Positions 60,460-64,000 of a stretch of 64,000 nt of DNA are shown one piece after another. Numbering within the stretch: the first letter of the stretch is position 1; the number at the start of each line of letters is the position of its first letter. Below the pieces are notes generated by a model. The model searched no databases, was not told the origin of the DNA, and worked only from the letters and a program-made list of their open reading frames with translations. The stretch comes from Pyrus communis. Taxonomy: Eukaryota > Streptophyta > Magnoliopsida > Rosales > Rosaceae. The position numbers and the translations under genes are program-made. The stretch spans positions 27,531,061 to 27,595,060 of the forward strand of contig NC_084804.1 of assembly GCF_963583255.1 (NCBI RefSeq), read 5' to 3'.

Positions 60460-63400
60460 TTAAAAAATTTCGTCCCGAACTTCATAACAACCACTAGTGA
60501 TCAAAGAACAATTGAGGATACAATCTCTCATCCGGTCTTCAGTTTCCCAAGTAGCCTCCTCCACTGTATGATTCCTCCACAAAACTTTCACTAAATTCAC
60601 TGTCTTGTTCCTCATAACCTTTTCATTCCAATCCAGAATCGTCACTGGTTCCTCATCATAAGTCAAATTCGGATTAATTTCCAAGGGTTGATGAGGTATC
60701 ACATGAGACGGATCCACAACATAATGTCGAAGCATAGACACGTGGAAAACATTATGCACTTTTGCCAACTCAGAAGGCAACTCGAGTATGTAAGCTACCT
60801 CACCAACTCGCTCGGTGATCTTGTACGGTCTGATATACCTCGGACTCAACTTACCTGTCTTTCCAAACCGCACAACACCTTTCCACGGTGAAAGCTTTAG
60901 AAACACCCAATCGCCAACCTCATAAACTCTGTTAGTAGCATGTCGATCCGCTAAGCTCTTTTGTTGATTCTGGGCTGCCTTTAGGTTAGACTTGATTACC
61001 TGAACATTTTGAGTAGTCTCCTCAATGATCTTCGGGCCCCCCAAAACTCTTTCTCTGACCTCTGACCAACATAAGGGTGTGCGACAAGATCTACCAGACA
61101 ACGCTTCAAATGGTGCCATGCCGATACTCGAATGAAAGCTATTGTTGTAGGCAAATTCCATTAAATCCAATCGCTTGTGCCAAGCATCACCAAACTGTAA
61201 CACCGAAGATCTCAACATATCCTCCAACGTCTGAATGGTTCTCTCTGACTGTCCGTCCGTCTGAAGATGATATGCCGTACTATAAAGTAACCTCATACCT
61301 AAAGCTTCCTGAAAAGCCACCCAAAATTTAGAAGTAAATCTTGGGTCACGATCCGAGACAATACTCACAGGAACACCATGGTACTTCACGATCTTCGAGA
61401 TGAACAACTCAGCTAATCAGCCTAAAGAATACTTTTCCCTCACTGGAATGAAATGTTCTGACTTAGTAAGCCGATCAACAATCACCCAAATGTCGTCAAA
61501 ACCATTATGTGTACGCGGAAGCTTATACACAAAATCTATAGTAATGTTTTCCGATTTCCACTCTGGAATGGGAAGCGGCTGCAACAACCCAAACGGCTTC
61601 TTCCTTTTAGCTTTAACTTGCTGGCAAACAGCACACCTACTCACATACTCAGCTAGCTCCCTCTTCATACCCGGCCAATAATAAAATGGTCGAATGGTAT
61701 GATACATTTTAGTAGCTCCTGGATGCATAGCATAAGCCGAGATATGTGCTTCATTGAGAATTGCTTTCTTTAAATCTAAATTATTAGGCACAAACATCCT
61801 ACCCTCCTGCGTCAACATGCCATCCGATTCACGAACTTTGAGGTCTTTCCTCTTCCCTTGATTCCTTACTTGGATTATTTCTTGAGTTTCCTCATCAGCT
61901 ACCTGAGCTTCAAGCACCCGATCAACTAAAATTGGCCTGACTTGAAAATTAGCAAGTAAAGCCACCTCTTGATCTTCTGCCTCTCAACTCACTCCCGTGG
62001 ATCTTAAGTCTGCCAGGATAGGAACGCGACTAACGTACAACGTATTGATACGTCCTTGAGACTTCCTGCTAAGTGCATCAGCTACCACATTTGCACGACC
62101 AGGGTGATAATCAATCGTGCAGTCATAATCACTAAGCAGTTCCAACCACCTCCACTGACGAAGATTAAGATCCCTCTGCGTGAAAAGATACTGAAGACTC
62201 TTATGATCTATAAAAATCTTGCATTTTTCTCCATAAAGATAATGTCTCCACAACTTCAACTCAAAGATAATGGCCGCTAACTCCAAATCATGCATAGGGT
62301 AATTCAACTCATGAGGCTTTAATTGTCGTGAAGCATAAGCAATTACCCTACCATGCTGCATCAACACACATCCCAGACCATTCAAGGAAGCATCACTATA
62401 GACCTCGAAATCACCACTATCGTCCGGGAGTGCCAAAACAGGTGCATGAGCGAGATAATACTTCAACTGCTGGAAACTCTGCTCACACTTATCATCCCAC
62501 TCAAATTTAACATCTTTCCTCGTTAACCTCGTCAGTGGTAAGGCAATCACAGAAAAATCCTTAACAAACCATCGATAATACCCTACTAAACCAAGGAAAC
62601 TCCTCACCTCAGTGACGGTTCGCGGTTGCTCCCACTTCTCTACAGCTGCCACCTTTTGAAGATCCACCAAGATACCTTGAGTTGAAATGACATGCCCCAA
62701 AAATGCTACTTGATCTAACCAGAACTGGCACTTACTAAACTTAGCGTACAGTTAGTGTTCCCTCAACCTTTTCAACACCAAAGTAAGATATCAAACATGC
62801 TCCGATTTAGACTTAGAGCATACCAGAATATCGTCAATGAAGACAATAACAAACCTATCCAAATATGGCTGGTATACTCGGTTCATAAAATCCATAAAAG
62901 CAGCTGGTGCATTCGTCAATCCAAAAGGCTTAACCAGAAACTCGTAATGACCATAACGAGTCTTGAAAGCAGTCTTAGAGACATCCTCCCTACTAATCTT
63001 CAACTGATAGTATCCAGACGTCAAGTCAATCTTGGAGAATACACAAACACCTCGAAGCTGATCAAACAAATCATCAATACGCGGCAATGGATAACGGTTT
63101 TTAATCGTTACTCGATTCAATTGCCAGTAATCAATACATAGCCTCAAAGTTCCATCTTTCTTTCTCATAAACAACACTGGAGCTCCCCAAGGTGAAGTAC
63201 TAGGCTGAATAAAACCCTTATCCACTAATTCTTGCAACTGAACTTTCAATTCCCTTAACTCAGCAAGGGCTATACAATAAGGAGTCAAGGATATAGAATT
63301 AGTACCTGGAAGCAAATCAATGGTGAACTCCATGTCTCGGTCTGGTGGCAAACCAAGTAAATCCTCAGGGAAAACATCAGGAAAATGCCTGACTACCCTT

Positions 63401-63999
63401 ACATCCTCCACACTACTAGGAACAGCATCATTCAACACCACATGAGCTAAGTATCCCTGGCAACCTTTCGATAACAACCTTTTCGCTCGCATAGCAGAAA
63501 TAACGCTATGTCTCACCCCACTCTGTTCCCCCACAAAAGTAACCACAGGTAATCTAAGACTATGGAAGGTAACTATTTTCCCTTAACAATCAATATTGGC
63601 AGGATTGAAATGCAACCAATCCGTGCCCAAAATCACATCAAAGTCAACAATATCCAACGAGATAAGATCAGCTGGCATAATAACATCCTCCACCATCACT
63701 GGACATCCTGGGTACACATAATCAACAATACATCTCTCCCCTTTAGGCATAGCAAACTCTAAATCATACCTTAGAGGTGTAGGGTGAGGTTGCGTCACTT
63801 AAGCAAAGGTATGAGAAATCACAGAATGTGTAGCACCACAGTCAATTAATACTCTAGCAAAATAACCAAGGATATTTAACGTAGCCATGATTAAGTCTGG
63901 ATTATTTTGAGCATCTTGCAGAGAGATATTGTGAATACACCCTTAGGTCTGCTGCTATCCACCATGACCTCTATTCGTCTGGCCACCACAACTCTGTGC
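60460..63999 (-). pseudogene. Tekay element 2 gag end and pol (one frame, few stops)
   Basis: All parts lie in one minus-strand frame. From right: the Gag end (about 63999-63860), then protease with motif IDCGAT (63835-63843 covers the DCG codons). The usual Ser of DSG is Cys. Reverse transcriptase spans about 63400-62700 (FIDDIL near 62840), RNase H to about 62000 ([16 protein letters not shown]), and the integrase zinc domain is near 61680. The core has VDRLTKSEHF, IVSDRDPRFTSKFW and the Glu of DGQSERT. A chromodomain-like tail (VLWRNHTVEEATWET) follows. Stops include TAA at 63799, TGA at 62791 plus a TAA just after, TGA at 61984, and TGA near 61417. There is no frameshift, so it is younger than element 1 but not functional. 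Confidence 0.88.
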
Positions 64000-64000
64000 A

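Larger units (their letters stand above)
58284..64000 (-). mobile_element. Tekay-type chromovirus 2 (minus strand, runs off window)
   Basis: On the minus strand the 3' LTR occupies 60448-58284, preceded by pol reading 63900 to 60460. The 5' part lies beyond 64000. It is distinct from element 1 (LTR start tgtgacagcccgtctcgg). The left flank atagt (58279-58283) would be one copy of the target duplication. Confidence 0.9.

Overview
This window is plant nuclear DNA, almost certainly from a woody Rosaceae genome, most likely the apple/pear group (Maleae). The inference rests on a solo Cassandra LTR carrying 5S-rRNA-like sequence, one UPF0496-family plant gene relic, and LTR retrotransposon lineages (Copia, Athila, Tat, Tekay chromovirus) whose sequences resemble elements I remember from apple. 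No intact host gene is visible. The window is a heterochromatin-like stack of LTR retrotransposons, and the elements can be delimited by TG...CA ends, primer-binding sites and target-site duplications (TSDs) read directly in the sequence.

Layout. (1) 167-11647: an old Copia element with 254-bp LTRs, TSD ccacg, and a gag-pol full of nonsense codons. Its 5' leader is split by a composite insertion (914-6575) of Athila-type sequence, which ends in a 2.3-kb inverted repeat made of two copies of one LTR. (2) 11653-17308: the only host-like interval, holding a UPF0496 (DUF677) gene on the minus strand broken by a frameshift. (3) 17309-55421: an old Tekay-type Ty3/Gypsy chromovirus opened up by successive insertions. 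A reverse-oriented Athila-type solo LTR (21194-49439, TSD gctag) sits between its gag and protease. Inside that LTR is an Athila-like relic (21986-48449). Inside the relic are a young gag-protease-only Athila element (23955-33086, TSD cttgc) and a Tat-type gag-only element (33747-46094, TSD gctgc). Inside the Tat-type element is a young gag-only Copia element (34501-43491, TSD gtact). Two MITEs (49079-49422 and 55197-55317) are also present. (4) 55422-58283: AT-rich spacer with a Cassandra solo LTR (56326-56620, TSD aatag). (5) 58284-64000: a second Tekay-type chromovirus on the minus strand, with its pol in one frame interrupted by a few stops, running off the window end.

How the parts relate. 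The best preserved elements (the young Athila and the gag-only Copia) lack reverse transcriptase and integrase, so they must have been mobilised in trans. The autonomous elements in the window (Copia 167-11647 and both Tekay elements) all carry nonsense codons and look dead. Insertion order is therefore readable: Tekay first, then the solo LTR, the Athila relic, the Tat-type element and the young Athila, with the gag-only Copia after the Tat-type element. I found no tRNA gene, CRISPR, operon or other prokaryotic-style system. The most unusual structures are the LTR palindrome, the five-deep nest with TSDs at every level, and the gag-only elements.
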